64,000 nt of DNA from the NCBI GenBank assembly GCA_900315705.1, contig ONAB01000004.1:103993-167992 (forward strand). The letters run 5' to 3'. Source of the DNA: an uncultured Bacteroidales bacterium (GTDB lineage: Bacteria > Bacteroidota > Bacteroidia > Bacteroidales > WCHB1-69). The notes under the pieces are model-generated. The model made no database searches. It saw nothing but the letters and a program-made list of their open reading frames with translations, and had not been told where the DNA came from. Shown piece by piece: positions 17,776-27,173 of this stretch (position 1 is its first letter; every line of letters starts with the position of its first letter). Both the position numbers and the translations under genes were made by a program.

Positions 17776-19290
17776 TTACCGCAATTTCTTCATCAACTCC
17801 ACCGTCAGGTCGGCGATGGGCAGACGGTACTGCTCCATCGAGTCGCGCTCGCGCACGGTGACGGTGTTGTCCTCCTTGGTCTGGTTGTCGATGGTAATGC
17901 AGAATGGCGTGCCGATGGCGTCTTGACGACGATAACGGCGGCCGATGGCATCCTTGTCCTCGTACTGCACCATAAAGTCCTTCTTGAGCATATCGAAGAT
18001 CTCCTGTCCGATTTCGGGCAGGCCGTCCTTCTTCACCAGCGGCAGCACAGCCACCTTGTTGGGAGCCAACTTGGCAGGCAACTTCAGCACCACACGCGTG
18101 GAGCCATCCTCCAACGTCTCCTCTGTATAGGCATTGCTGAACACGGCCAGGAACATACGGTCCACGCCAATGGAGGTCTCGATGACATACGGCACATAAT
18201 TCTCGTTGAGCTCGGGGTCGAAATAGCGGAGCTTCTTGCCCGAGAACTTCTCGTGCTGCGAGAGGTCGAAGTCGGTACGGGAGTGGATGCCCTCCAGTTC
18301 TTTGAAGCCGAAGGGGAACTTGAACTCAATGTCGGTGGCGGCATTGGCGTAGTGAGCCAGCTTCTCGTGGTCGTGGAAACGATAGTTGGAAGGATCAATG
18401 CCAAGGTCGGTGTGCCACTGCAGGCGGGTTTGTTTCCAATACTCAAACCACTTGAGCTCCTCGCCGGGTTTCACGAAGAACTGCATCTCCATCTGCTCAA
18501 ACTCGCGCATACGGAAGATGAACTGGCGGGCCACAATCTCGTTGCGGAAGGCCTTGCCAATTTGGGCTATGCCGAACGGCAGCTTCATACGGCCCGTTTT
18601 ATAGACATTGAGGAAGTTCACGAAAATGCCCTGGGCAGTCTCAGGACGGAGATAGATGGTGTCGGCGCCCTCGGACACAGAGCCGAGTTTGGTGGCAAAC
18701 ATCAGGTTGAACTGGCGCACGTCGGTCCAGTTGCGAGTGCCAGAGATGGGGCACACAATGCCCAGCTCCTCGATGAGGGCCTTGAGCCCGGCAAGGTCGT
18801 TGGCATTCATCAGGGCAGCGAAACGCTCCGTAATGTCGTCAATCTGCTTCTGGTATTGCAGCACACGGCCGTTGGTCTCGCGGAACATCTTCTCGTCGAA
18901 GTTCTCGAAACGCTTGCGGGCCTTCTCGACCTCCTTGTTGATTTTCTCCTCGATTTTGGCGATATGGTCCTCGATGAGCACATCGGCGCGGTAGCGCTTC
19001 TTGGAGTCCTTGTTGTCAATAAGCGGGTCATTGAAAGCGTCCACGTGGCCGGAAGCCTTCCAAATGGTGGGGTGCATAAAGATGCAGCTGTCCAAGCCGA
19101 CGATGTTCTCGTGGTACTGCACCATCGATTTCCACCAATACTGCTTGATGTTGTTTTTCAGTTCAACGCCATTCTGGCCGTAGTCATAAACGGCGCTCAA
19201 GCCGTCGTAAATTTCACTGGAAGGGAAAATGAAGCCGTACTCTTTGGCGTGGGCGATAATTTGTTTGAAGCGTTCTTCGTTGTTAGCCAT
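17776..19290 (-). CDS. glyS: Glycyl-tRNA synthetase, single-chain class II type
   Basis: 504 aa, the alpha2 (eukaryote/archaea-like) GlyRS used by Bacteroidetes rather than the E. coli alpha2beta2 enzyme. N-terminal FKQIIAHAKEYGFIFPSSEIY and YDYGQNGVELKNNI are typical. Motif 2 is FRNEIVARQFIFRMREFEQ, motif 3 VIETSIGVDRMFLAVF, followed by an anticodon-binding domain ending in KLR. porT ends 2 nt upstream, so the genes are co-transcribed. Confidence 0.97.
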   Translation of the reverse strand: MANNEERFKQIIAHAKEYGFIFPSSEIYDGLSAVYDYGQNGVELKNNIKQYWWKSMVQYHENIVGLDSCIFMHPTIWKASGHVDAFNDPLIDNKDSKKRYRADVLIEDHIAKIEEKINKEVEKARKRFENFDEKMFRETNGRVLQYQKQIDDITERFAALMNANDLAGLKALIEELGIVCPISGTRNWTDVRQFNLMFATKLGSVSEGADTIYLRPETAQGIFVNFLNVYKTGRMKLPFGIAQIGKAFRNEIVARQFIFRMREFEQMEMQFFVKPGEELKWFEYWKQTRLQWHTDLGIDPSNYRFHDHEKLAHYANAATDIEFKFPFGFKELEGIHSRTDFDLSQHEKFSGKKLRYFDPELNENYVPYVIETSIGVDRMFLAVFSNAYTEETLEDGSTRVVLKLPAKLAPNKVAVLPLVKKDGLPEIGQEIFDMLKKDFMVQYEDKDAIGRRYRRQDAIGTPFCITIDNQTKEDNTVTVRERDSMEQYRLPIADLTVELMKKLR

Positions 19291-19292
19291 TT

Positions 19293-20024
19293 TTATTCAA
19301 AGGTAAAAGATATCATTAACATTTTGGATTTCAAAGAATTGATGGTCGTGGCGTGGATATCGGGATCAGGCACGAGAAGATTTCGCATCCCGAAGGCCAT
19401 CTTCAACTCGGCAGCGAACTTGAAATAGGTGCAGTAGAAGTCGAAGCCCACACCGGCGATGCCCTGGAAGTCGTGCGGATAGAGACGGAGCACATAGCCC
19501 ACGTTGTTCTGCCGCTTCTTGGCGATGGAGGTCAGGTCGAGGGAGTATTGCGCACCTGCGAGCACGTATGCGCGGATGTTGTTCATAATACGCGACGACT
19601 TGAGCTTGACCATCAAGGGCAGGTCCATATAGACGGCACCGGCCACGTTGTTCTTGGGATTGGTGTTCTGGTGGTACTCCAAGCCGAGATTGTCGTTATA
19701 GACCACACTGCGGTCGATGAACGAGAGGCTCGGGATAAAGCGCAGGTCGAAATACTTACCCATCCGCAGGTCGGTAACGATGCCGAGGTTGAAACCGCTA
19801 TAACCTCGGGTGTTGATGATGTTCAGGGTGTCGTGCTCGTTGAGCCCCGCCTGCGAGTAAATCAGGAAGTCGGAGGAGTTATAGCCGATCAAGAACCCGA
19901 AATGGAAAAGCTTGTTGTCGTATTTCAAGAGGTTAGGCACGCCGAAAGCGCGTGACTGGGCACGAACAGACGTCGCAGCGACTGCCACGAGAAGTATTAT
20001 CAGTAAGGATTTCAGATATTTCAT
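19293..20024 (-). CDS. porT: PorT family type IX secretion outer-membrane protein
   Basis: 243 aa with signal peptide (to about VRAQ, residue 23). FGVPNLLKYDNKLFHFGFLIGYN after the signal and the barrel-like remainder ending MLMISFTFE match PorT/SprT, a component needed for T9SS export. Supported by T9SS cargo elsewhere in the window. Located between the heptose kinase gene (60-nt gap) and glyS (2-nt gap). Confidence 0.88.
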   Translation of the reverse strand: MKYLKSLLIILLVAVAATSVRAQSRAFGVPNLLKYDNKLFHFGFLIGYNSSDFLIYSQAGLNEHDTLNIINTRGYSGFNLGIVTDLRMGKYFDLRFIPSLSFIDRSVVYNDNLGLEYHQNTNPKNNVAGAVYMDLPLMVKLKSSRIMNNIRAYVLAGAQYSLDLTSIAKKRQNNVGYVLRLYPHDFQGIAGVGFDFYCTYFKFAAELKMAFGMRNLLVPDPDIHATTINSLKSKMLMISFTFE

Positions 20025-20084
20025 ACTAGATACAAAGAATCAAGTAGGGTAAACGCACCACTTGTCTTTTTATTATGGATGAGG

Positions 20085-21089
20085 TCAGTTTTGATTCTTG
20101 ACGATCTCGTTCTGCAGCTGGGCGCTGTTGATGGGCACCACGCCGACATACTCGCAAACCAGACCGCCTGCGAGGTTGGAGGCCAGGCAGGTCTCCTCCA
20201 TCGAGCGACCCGTGTAGAGGAAGAGCGTGGCCACGGAGATGACCGTGTCGCCCGCACCCGACACATCACTGACACGACGCTTGAAGGCCGGCTGGTGATA
20301 GAACGTGTCGGTCTTTGCATTGTAGAAGGCGATACCCTTCGATGACATCGTGATCATCACCATCTCGATATGCTTCTCGCTGGCGAAACGCTTGGCCAGA
20401 TCGTGAATGTCTTCCAGTTTCAACTCGACATTGTCCTCAATGTGCATACCCATTGCCAACTCTTTCAAATTGGGTTTGAAAAGGTTGACATTCTCGTAAT
20501 GGTTGAAATTACGTTTCTTGGGGTCAACGGCCACGAAGAGGTTCTTCTTGTGGGCGAAACCGAGGATCTCGTCGATGACATCCTTGGAGAAGAGGCCCTT
20601 GTCGTAGTCCTCGAAGATGACTGCATCAATGGGATGGTGCTCAATGAGCTGTTCAACGGTGGTGACGAACTGGCGTTTTTCGCGCTCCTTGAGCTGCTCG
20701 TCACGCTCGTCGTCCACGCGCACGATATGGGCATTGTTGCCAATGATGCGGTACTTGACCGTCGTCTTGCGGCCGAACATCGGCACAAGACCAACAGAAT
20801 CCAGTTCGCAGTCCTCCATCAGGTCGTAGAAGACCTTGGCCTTGTTGTCGCCACCGATGACGGAGCAGAGGATGGGCGTGGCGCCGAGCGACTTGAGGTT
20901 GAGGGCCACATTGGCCGCACCGCCAAGGCGGTAGTTACGGCTTTGGGCGTTGACAATAGGCACCGGGGCCTCCGGGCTGATACGGGAAACCGTGCCCGTA
21001 ATGTAACAGTCAATCATTACGTCACCGATCACAAGGACGGTGGCCTTATTGAAATGGGAGAAAATCTCGTTAACGTTGTCTAAATCCAT
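20085..21089 (-). CDS. rfaE1: D-glycero-beta-D-manno-heptose-7-phosphate kinase (HldE kinase domain only)
   Basis: 334 aa from the ATG at 21089. PfkB-fold kinase with VIGDVMIDCYITGTVSRISPE-like start region, YRLGGAANVALNLKSLG (substrate lid), DPKKRN, and the anion-hole/catalytic motif DVSGAGDTV near residues 268-276. This is the kinase half of HldE; the adenylyltransferase half is absent, so a separate protein should supply it. Role: ADP-heptose supply for LPS core. Followed after 60 nt by porT. Confidence 0.88.
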   Translation of the reverse strand: MDLDNVNEIFSHFNKATVLVIGDVMIDCYITGTVSRISPEAPVPIVNAQSRNYRLGGAANVALNLKSLGATPILCSVIGGDNKAKVFYDLMEDCELDSVGLVPMFGRKTTVKYRIIGNNAHIVRVDDERDEQLKEREKRQFVTTVEQLIEHHPIDAVIFEDYDKGLFSKDVIDEILGFAHKKNLFVAVDPKKRNFNHYENVNLFKPNLKELAMGMHIEDNVELKLEDIHDLAKRFASEKHIEMVMITMSSKGIAFYNAKTDTFYHQPAFKRRVSDVSGAGDTVISVATLFLYTGRSMEETCLASNLAGGLVCEYVGVVPINSAQLQNEIVKNQN

Positions 21090-21107
21090 AGTTTCTAATT
21101 TGGGCTG

Positions 21108-21115
21108 CAAAAATA
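21108..21115 (-). promoter_or_regulatory. -7 box for rfaE1
   Basis: TATTTTTG on the minus strand, 18 nt before the ATG. It directly follows the T-rich tail of the hairpin terminating the upstream gene, so terminator and promoter are fused. Confidence 0.6.
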
Positions 21116-21118
21116 CAA

Positions 21119-21158
21119 AAAATGTAGAGACGCGAAAAGTTACATCTCTACATTTTTA
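21119..21158 (-). terminator. Hairpin terminator of the Gly-rich/FISUMP gene
   Basis: AATGTAGAGA (21121-21130) and TCTCTACATT (21145-21154) pair perfectly over a 14-nt loop, flanked by A/T runs on both sides. The stem sequence is a version of the TGTAGAGA repeat seen at 17666-17749. Confidence 0.65.
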
Positions 21159-21180
21159 TCATCACAATATAGTGTATGTT

Positions 21181-23814
21181 TTACTCTTTTTTAATACAGC
21201 GGATGCTAAAGCCCATCCCTTTCATTTCGTTCTCAATCACGATTTGCGGACAGGTGTGGGTGATGGTACTGCACACGCCTTGCATAACGGAGGATCCCGT
21301 AGAGGCTGACCAGAAATAGACATCGCCGAGCAGATTCTCATAACGCAGAGCGTCAGCGTTGTAGAAGCCAGCACCAGGGGCATTGAAACCGTCGGGCAGG
21401 GAATTACCGTTCTTACCCGGGAGCCAAGTGGAGGCATCGGCGGACTTCACATTATCGGCATCACCGAGAGCGGCCCACAGTTGGGCATACTCTGCTTGCG
21501 TGGGCACAGCCCAACCTTTAGGACAAACGCCCTGGATGTAATCGCCAGTAGGACCGTTCACGACAGGAGGTGTAGCGGTGTTGTCATTCTCCGGCACATT
21601 CACCGCAGAATACCAGGTATAGAGACGTCCGAACTTCTCGGCATTGGCGTCGCGGTCAGGATTGTCAGCACTATAATAACCTTCCGCCTTGGCGATATTG
21701 GTACCGTCGGAATATTTGGTGCTGCGCAGGTTACGGGCCAGCCAGCAGTTACGGCCCACGCTGAGGGTAGCATACTTGTTGCCCTCATAGTCCATCACCG
21801 TGTCGGTGCTGCCACAAGCGGGGTATTGGACCACGACTACCTGGTCATATGAAGCCAGATTGCAGAGTGTTACATTCCAATTGATCATATAGACACCCAC
21901 ACCGTGACGGGTCGTGCCGTCAAAATTCGGGGCAATCGTCGGAGTGGGGGTAAGTACCGGAGCGGGAAGATCGGCAAAAACAGTGTCGGTGACACCATAA
22001 TACAAGGTAACCCACAAAGTGTCAATCTGATCCGAATAATCCGGATCATAGTAGCGGACAATGTCGTAAGTGTTGTTGGAAGTCATCCAGTTGCAAGTAT
22101 CATATTTCACCTGATAACGGTAGCTGACCGTGTCAGTCACCGGATGAAGAGCCACAGTAAAGGTATTGCCCGTTTCACCAGAGATATCTGTCCAAGTGGC
22201 GCCCTGGTCGTACGACTCCTGCCATTGGTAGGTAAAAGGCGGCGTGGCAACATCCGGGCTGGCCGTCGGGTTGGCTGTCAGCACTGCATCCACGTCCACC
22301 ATACAATACGATCCGGCAGGGTCGCCCGTCACGGTGATGGATCCGGGAGACAGGGGATTGGGGTTGGTCAGCGTGACGGCGTTGGAATAAACCGTACCGC
22401 AGCTGGTGGTGTAAGCTCTGCGCACGAGGTTGGTGAGGGAAGAGAGATCATCGACGGGAGGAGTGCATTCATTAGCGTTGGCATTGGCGATAACTGACCA
22501 GGTAGTACCGTTGTCGTGAGAGACTTGCCAAGATTTGACAGGCTCCAGCCCACCGCCAGAAGGGTTCACATCGCTCACCAACTGGTTGATAACCAAATCC
22601 TGGCAAACGAGCTGGTCTTTGCTGATGACACCGGGCTGGGCAGCAGGATAGACCACAACCGTGACTTTGAATTCATCCGTATAGGTGCCATTATGCGCCG
22701 TGACATTGTAAGTCACGCTATCAATAGTCGTACCAGAGTTAGTCAGAGTACCAGTGATAGCATCCACCTGAGTGGTTTGGGCTGCATAACCCGTGATGTT
22801 GGCACCGTGGTAGCCGACCGTCCAAGTGTACTTTGTACCCGTCGGGACAATACCATTCACGATGTCCTGCGGGTTAATGTTAAAGCTGCTGGCCGAGCAG
22901 ATGGTGTCTATCGTATCGTTCACGTCCAACACAGTTACTACATATATAATACGGACATAACCGGGAGCACCGGCGCCGCCGACTGCGTATACAATTCTAT
23001 TAGAAATACTACCACCGCCACCGCCACCGTATGATTCGCCATCGCTGCCTGATGATCCACCCCACGAACCTATAATTTCAGAGGCCAATCCATCACCGCC
23101 TTTACCTGAAGATGGATTACCAGGACCGGCAGAACCTCCTAAACCAGGTTCACTGTCGAATACGGGCACAAAAACAATCCAAGTGCGAGTGCTTACTCCA
23201 TTGCCGCCGTCACTGCCGTTGGCAGTTAAACCAGCCGCGCCGCCACCGCCACCAGAAGCACAATATGCTCCAGAAAACCCGGCGCTTGCATTGCCTCCAT
23301 TACCGCCAGAATAGGCCACATCATTGTAAGTGCAATTCGCCTTGGCACCGCCGGCAGCACCAGTCAAGTTACGAACACCAGCAGGGGTTTTACCACCTGC
23401 AGCCAACACTTGGGTCCTACCTGCATAGTTAACATAACTGTTTCCGCCGGGAACCACTGTAGGAGACTCAGTATTGTTACCAGAGGTATAACCTCCTTCA
23501 CCAACTTCCACCCTCATCGTTTCACCGGGGATAACATCTATGATAGAACGGGCATACGCTCCGCCGCCGCCGCCACCTGTAGCACGCAAATACGCGCTAT
23601 TGCTTCTGGCGTAACCACCGGCACCGCCGCCGCCCCAAGCTTCAAGGGTGGCGGAAAAGACATTGGTGGGAATTGTCCAATCGGTGGACGAAGCAAACTC
23701 GACCGTATCAAGATATTGTCCAGGACCTTGCGCCGCCACATAGACGTGGCAAGCAATCATAGAAAACGCGACCAAAAGCGCGCATCTCATTTTGGATTGT
23801 AATTGTTTTACCAT
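21181..23814 (-). CDS. Large secreted protein: glycine-rich domain, Ig-like middle, FISUMP C-terminus
   Basis: 877 aa. Signal peptide ends near AAQ (residue 29); a start at the second Met (23790) is also possible. Residues 40-295 form a glycine-rich domain with GGGGAGG, GGGGGGAYA and GGGGGGSISNR, ending GYVRIIY. Residues 300-650 look like Ig/PKD-type segments with QWQESYDQG and SWQVSHDNGTTW. Residues 670-877 match the FISUMP (Fibrobacter succinogenes major paralogous) layout: VGRNCWLARNLR, GRLYTWYSA, GVCPKGWAVPTQAEY, FWSAS and SIRCIKKE. There is no typical T9SS sorting domain at the end. Likely surface-exposed; role unknown. Confidence 0.8.
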   Translation of the reverse strand: MVKQLQSKMRCALLVAFSMIACHVYVAAQGPGQYLDTVEFASSTDWTIPTNVFSATLEAWGGGGAGGYARSNSAYLRATGGGGGGAYARSIIDVIPGETMRVEVGEGGYTSGNNTESPTVVPGGNSYVNYAGRTQVLAAGGKTPAGVRNLTGAAGGAKANCTYNDVAYSGGNGGNASAGFSGAYCASGGGGGAAGLTANGSDGGNGVSTRTWIVFVPVFDSEPGLGGSAGPGNPSSGKGGDGLASEIIGSWGGSSGSDGESYGGGGGGSISNRIVYAVGGAGAPGYVRIIYVVTVLDVNDTIDTICSASSFNINPQDIVNGIVPTGTKYTWTVGYHGANITGYAAQTTQVDAITGTLTNSGTTIDSVTYNVTAHNGTYTDEFKVTVVVYPAAQPGVISKDQLVCQDLVINQLVSDVNPSGGGLEPVKSWQVSHDNGTTWSVIANANANECTPPVDDLSSLTNLVRRAYTTSCGTVYSNAVTLTNPNPLSPGSITVTGDPAGSYCMVDVDAVLTANPTASPDVATPPFTYQWQESYDQGATWTDISGETGNTFTVALHPVTDTVSYRYQVKYDTCNWMTSNNTYDIVRYYDPDYSDQIDTLWVTLYYGVTDTVFADLPAPVLTPTPTIAPNFDGTTRHGVGVYMINWNVTLCNLASYDQVVVVQYPACGSTDTVMDYEGNKYATLSVGRNCWLARNLRSTKYSDGTNIAKAEGYYSADNPDRDANAEKFGRLYTWYSAVNVPENDNTATPPVVNGPTGDYIQGVCPKGWAVPTQAEYAQLWAALGDADNVKSADASTWLPGKNGNSLPDGFNAPGAGFYNADALRYENLLGDVYFWSASTGSSVMQGVCSTITHTCPQIVIENEMKGMGFSIRCIKKE

Positions 23815-23903
23815 TTGTATATTATTTATTTTCTTTTATTTTCCATACAACTATACGTGATGCAGACAAAACAGTTACTACTTTCTGCATTTTAAAAACG
23901 CGG

Positions 23904-23911
23904 CAAAAATA
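23904..23911 (-). promoter_or_regulatory. -7 box for the Gly-rich/FISUMP gene
   Basis: TATTTTTG on the minus strand, about 90 nt before the start codon. The remaining gap to 24094 is very AT-rich with no gene or structure recognised. Confidence 0.5.
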
Positions 23912-24094
23912 TACTTTTTTTGTTGATAAACACCCCTTTTTAGTGTACATCTTGCACATTATTTATATTATATAAACCTATATTGCTGATTTATAACTGT
24001 TTATAAATGTTAAAAAAGGTTAATAAAATCAACTTTATTGACAACATTGTGTTTTTTTGAACAATTATGTTGAAAAAAAAGCACAAAATACCTT

Positions 24095-25045
24095 TTAATG
24101 CTCATCTATTCCAGAACTGCCAGAGGCCACAAGTTGCAATGAGGTGTCAAAGAACATCTCCCACTCATTGATGCGGAGAAGATGTCGTAGCTGCTCGTCC
24201 GTAATGTTGAAAAGTCGGCGCCAGTAGTGCCACAGTTCCTTCATATTGTGCAGGGTGCCGCGCTCGTGGCGCAGGGGCAGCAACTCGGCGGCAAAATGCT
24301 GGTAATATTTGAGGAAACGCTCCTTGCGGTCACCGCACGAGATGCCGCGGATCTCCTCCGCCAAGAAGGGATTGGCCAAAATGCCCCGCCCCAACATCCA
24401 ATCCTGGATATCGGGATAACGCTGCTGCAAGCGCACCAAATCCTCCACGGCATTGAGGTCGCCGCTGTAGATCAGCCGATGGTGCGTAAGATGATAAAAC
24501 TCGTCAAAGGTGTCCCAATCAGGAGTCCCCTCATACATCTGCTCACCCAGGCGCGGGTGGACAACGATGAAGTCAAGGGGATAGGGCTCCATCCGCTCAA
24601 GGATGCGCAGGCCCTCTTCGGGCGAGTGAAGCCCGAGCCGCATCTTGATGGAGAAGCGGAAGGGCGTCTGGGAGGTGACGGCGGCCACCACCTCCTCCAC
24701 GCGGTCGGTGTCGGGCATCAGGCCGCAGCCGCGGTGCCGGCGCACCACCTGCGCCACGGGGCACCCGATATTCCAGTTGAAATCCTCATAGCCGTAAGTC
24801 TCGTGCAGCAGGCGCATCGTGTCCACAAAATGGGCAGGCACGTTGCCCATCAACTGCGGCACGGTTGGCTTGAGTGCGTTGTGCTTGGGCCAGATGTCGC
24901 GCCAATTGGTCACATTGAGTTTCGCGCGCTCCTGCACCGGCATAAAGGGCGTCATAAAACAGTCTATGCCACCAAAATGGCGGCATAGACTGTTCCTGAA
25001 AAGGTAGTTCGTGATCCCGTCAAGCGGGGCGAGCCAAAGGTTCAT
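24095..25045 (-). CDS. dus: tRNA-dihydrouridine synthase
   Basis: 316 aa flavoenzyme reducing uridines in tRNA. N-terminal LAPLDGITNYLFR binds FMN. NIGCP at about 92-96 carries the catalytic Cys. KMRLG, VVHPRLGEQMYEG and LGRGILANPF complete the barrel. The C-terminal helical domain, HNMKELWHYWRRLF, is of the kind contacting tRNA. The subtype (which position is modified) cannot be fixed by eye. Starts 12 nt after a T9SS cargo gene, so probably transcribed with it. Confidence 0.92.
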   Translation of the reverse strand: MNLWLAPLDGITNYLFRNSLCRHFGGIDCFMTPFMPVQERAKLNVTNWRDIWPKHNALKPTVPQLMGNVPAHFVDTMRLLHETYGYEDFNWNIGCPVAQVVRRHRGCGLMPDTDRVEEVVAAVTSQTPFRFSIKMRLGLHSPEEGLRILERMEPYPLDFIVVHPRLGEQMYEGTPDWDTFDEFYHLTHHRLIYSGDLNAVEDLVRLQQRYPDIQDWMLGRGILANPFLAEEIRGISCGDRKERFLKYYQHFAAELLPLRHERGTLHNMKELWHYWRRLFNITDEQLRHLLRINEWEMFFDTSLQLVASGSSGIDEH

Positions 25046-25057
25046 CGCCTGCCAACG

Positions 25058-26053
25058 TTAGCGGACCACAATCTTATGGTTGGCCACCCTACCCTTCTGG
25101 TCTATCTTGAGCATATAGATGCCACTGGCCAGGTCGCTGACATCCACGGAACACTGCTCGCCGTTGGATTCGACCACGCGCAGCAAACGGCCTTGCAGAT
25201 CGAGCACCTGACAGGTGTAAGGCTCGAAAACGTCCGGAGCCACACGCACATAGTCGGTAGCGGGGTTGGGATAGGTATGGAATTGCGGGGCATCAGACTC
25301 CTCAACGCCTACCTGGTACGGGGAAATGGTGACATCATCCACCCACATCGCGGTGCCGAGATCAGCCGTGCCAAAGGTGCCGGCCATAATGATTACGACG
25401 AGGCTGTCGCAAGGAGTGCCGGCCTCTTCAAACGGGATAGACAAATAGGTATATTCATTAATGGGCTCATCCAGGGTTATTTCCGCATAGCCCACAGGTT
25501 GTCCATTGCTTTTGGAGTAGGCAATCACTCCCATCTCGTCATCTCCTGCAGGAGAGAACTTTACCCACATATTTATCGATTGCGGGGTCCTGGAGCAGGA
25601 GTCGCCGGGCGCTAACACCTGGGCCAAGGAAGCCAGCACGGACGGGTCGAAGTCGCCCGGGTCAAATCCTGTGGTGTCGCCACCGGAAATCATATCCACC
25701 AGATCGAGGATGGTTTGCAAAGGGATGTTAAAACCGCCAGCAACACCCAGTTGGGCAATACCGGGGAAGTTAATATTGTACTGCGTGCCCGGAACGCCCA
25801 CATTGGCAGGATGCAGTTGCAGGGCCGTGGAGCCGGCGTGAGCATCGCTCACCTGAGTGCCGAAAAAAGTGTTCACCGGCATAGGCACCTGTGCACCGAA
25901 CACATCTATCAGCACATTACCCACCAGAGCGGTGGTCCAACCATTGGGCTGCTGAGCGCCCCAGTTTTCAAAACTACCATTGTACAACGGCACTTGCGCC
26001 GTCAGCACCGACACGGTAAAGAGTATTGTCAAAGAGAGTAATAATTTTTTCAT
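25058..26053 (-). CDS. Secreted T9SS cargo with type A C-terminal sorting domain
   Basis: 331 aa. Signal peptide MKKLLLSLTILFTVSVLTAQ. The N-terminal region begins VPLYNGSFENWG and continues as a jelly-roll-like beta domain (about 20-250), a layout seen in carbohydrate-binding-like surface proteins. Residues 258-331 are a type A sorting domain: TYPNPATDYVRV, then LDLQGRLLR, then LASGIYMLKI and a short basic end. The sorting domain is expected to be removed after passage through T9SS. Binding target unknown. Confidence 0.82.
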   Translation of the reverse strand: MKKLLLSLTILFTVSVLTAQVPLYNGSFENWGAQQPNGWTTALVGNVLIDVFGAQVPMPVNTFFGTQVSDAHAGSTALQLHPANVGVPGTQYNINFPGIAQLGVAGGFNIPLQTILDLVDMISGGDTTGFDPGDFDPSVLASLAQVLAPGDSCSRTPQSINMWVKFSPAGDDEMGVIAYSKSNGQPVGYAEITLDEPINEYTYLSIPFEEAGTPCDSLVVIIMAGTFGTADLGTAMWVDDVTISPYQVGVEESDAPQFHTYPNPATDYVRVAPDVFEPYTCQVLDLQGRLLRVVESNGEQCSVDVSDLASGIYMLKIDQKGRVANHKIVVR

Positions 26054-26131
26054 ACGCTTGTAATTTAAAGGGTTATTGATTCTTATTATATAATAATGAT
26101 ACGGAAATCACAAAAAGGGCAAAGTCAAAGG

Positions 26132-26917
26132 TCACCAGACGGAATCCCAGTCCTCGGCATCGCGCACAGACGGGTCGCGCTGGTATTCCAGCAGTTTGGC
26201 ATACTTCAGGAAACTGTTGTGGGCCACAGCCTTCGAAAGAACATAACCGTCGAGGCCGCCGAAAATGCCGCCGCGCAGGAAATAGTTCACGAAGAAAGCG
26301 GCAAAGCCGTGGAAAAACGGGGAGAAAGCACTAGCTTTCTTGCCCTTCAGGAAGAGTATCTTGGCCCCACGGCTGCTGTAGTTACGCTCCGGCTTGGCAA
26401 AGAGCTGGTCGTAGTTCTTATAGCGATAGTGTATCAAGTCGGCCTTGATGCGAAGAGTGTTGTGCTCGGGCACAAAGGCGTGCTGTTTCAACTCGGCAAA
26501 GCGCAGCTTGTCCTTCCGGAACAGGCGCACCAGATAGTCGGGATACCAGCGGCAGCACTTCACCCAGCGCTCGCCGATATAGTTGCGGCGGCGCAAGGCA
26601 AAACCATCATACGGGGTCTTGTCGAAATCCGTTTGGCGGATAAACTCCACCAGCTCATCGGAAAGGCGCTCGTCAGCATCGATACTCAACACCCACGGGT
26701 TGGTGGCGTATGGCAGACAGAGGTTCTTCTGCAAGCCGTCGCCAATATATTCGTGCAAATAGACCTTTGCCCCGGCGGCCTGCGCCAGCTCCACTGTGTT
26801 GTCCTGACTGTTGGAATCCACCACCACCACCTCGTCGCAAACCTGTTGCAGCGAGCGGATGCAGGCCTCGATATTCTTGGCCTCGTTGAGTGTTGTGATG
26901 ATTCCAGTGATTGACAT
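26132..26917 (-). CDS. GT2 glycosyltransferase, WaaE/KdtX-like (LPS core type)
   Basis: 261 aa from the ATG at 26917. The open frame runs 33 codons further through repeat locus 3, but those codons are repeat DNA. GT-A motifs: GIITTLNEAKNIEACI, VVVDSNSQDNT and SIDADERLS (DxD-like). The C-terminus has a hydrophobic stretch (FFHGFAAFFVNYFLRGG) common in membrane-associated LPS core transferases. Likely adds a hexose to LPS or a capsule glycan. The start codon touches the heptamer tract of repeat locus 3. Confidence 0.85.
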   Translation of the reverse strand: MSITGIITTLNEAKNIEACIRSLQQVCDEVVVVDSNSQDNTVELAQAAGAKVYLHEYIGDGLQKNLCLPYATNPWVLSIDADERLSDELVEFIRQTDFDKTPYDGFALRRRNYIGERWVKCCRWYPDYLVRLFRKDKLRFAELKQHAFVPEHNTLRIKADLIHYRYKNYDQLFAKPERNYSSRGAKILFLKGKKASAFSPFFHGFAAFFVNYFLRGGIFGGLDGYVLSKAVAHNSFLKYAKLLEYQRDPSVRDAEDWDSVW

Positions 26918-26918
26918 T

Positions 26919-27170
26919 GCGATGTGCGATTTGCGATTTGCGATTTGCGATTTGCGGGGTTCCTCCTCAAGGCCCCACACTGCGCTCCTTCGTCGCTTGT
27001 GCGGCCTTCTCCTCACAGCTCCACACTGCGCTCCTTCGTCGCTTGTGCGGCCTTCTCTTCACGACCCCACACTGCGCTCCTTCGTCGCTTGTGCGGGGTT
27101 ACTGGGATTTTGTCCCTTCGGGACTGCTTAAGGAAAGTCTTAAGTCTTACGTCTCAAGTCTTACGTCCAA
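26919..27170 (-). repeat. Composite hairpin repeat, locus 3 (one B, three C)
   Basis: Read on the minus strand: heptamers (AAGACTT/GTAAGACT type, 27134-27166), B (27112-27124, perfect GTCCC-GAA-GGGAC), three C modules (about 27054-27097, 27008-27050 and 26962-27003), then heptamers of type CGCAAAT/CGCACAT (26919-26957) ending at the start codon of the glycosyltransferase. It fills the murA-GT2 gap completely, leaving no separate space for a promoter. Confidence 0.9.
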
Positions 27171-27173
27171 CAT

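Noticed and set aside
17923-19428. 501-codon open frame antisense to glyS and porT
   Set aside because: Spans two real genes on the other strand; Leu/Val/His-rich text with no motif.
26918-27016. N-terminal extension of the GT2 glycosyltransferase
   Set aside because: The additional residues are encoded by repeat DNA; the GT-A domain starts at the internal Met at 26917.
26962-27097. Regular repeat units resembling a CRISPR array
   Set aside because: The C units are about 45 nt, directly adjacent, themselves palindromic, with almost no spacer and no cas genes.
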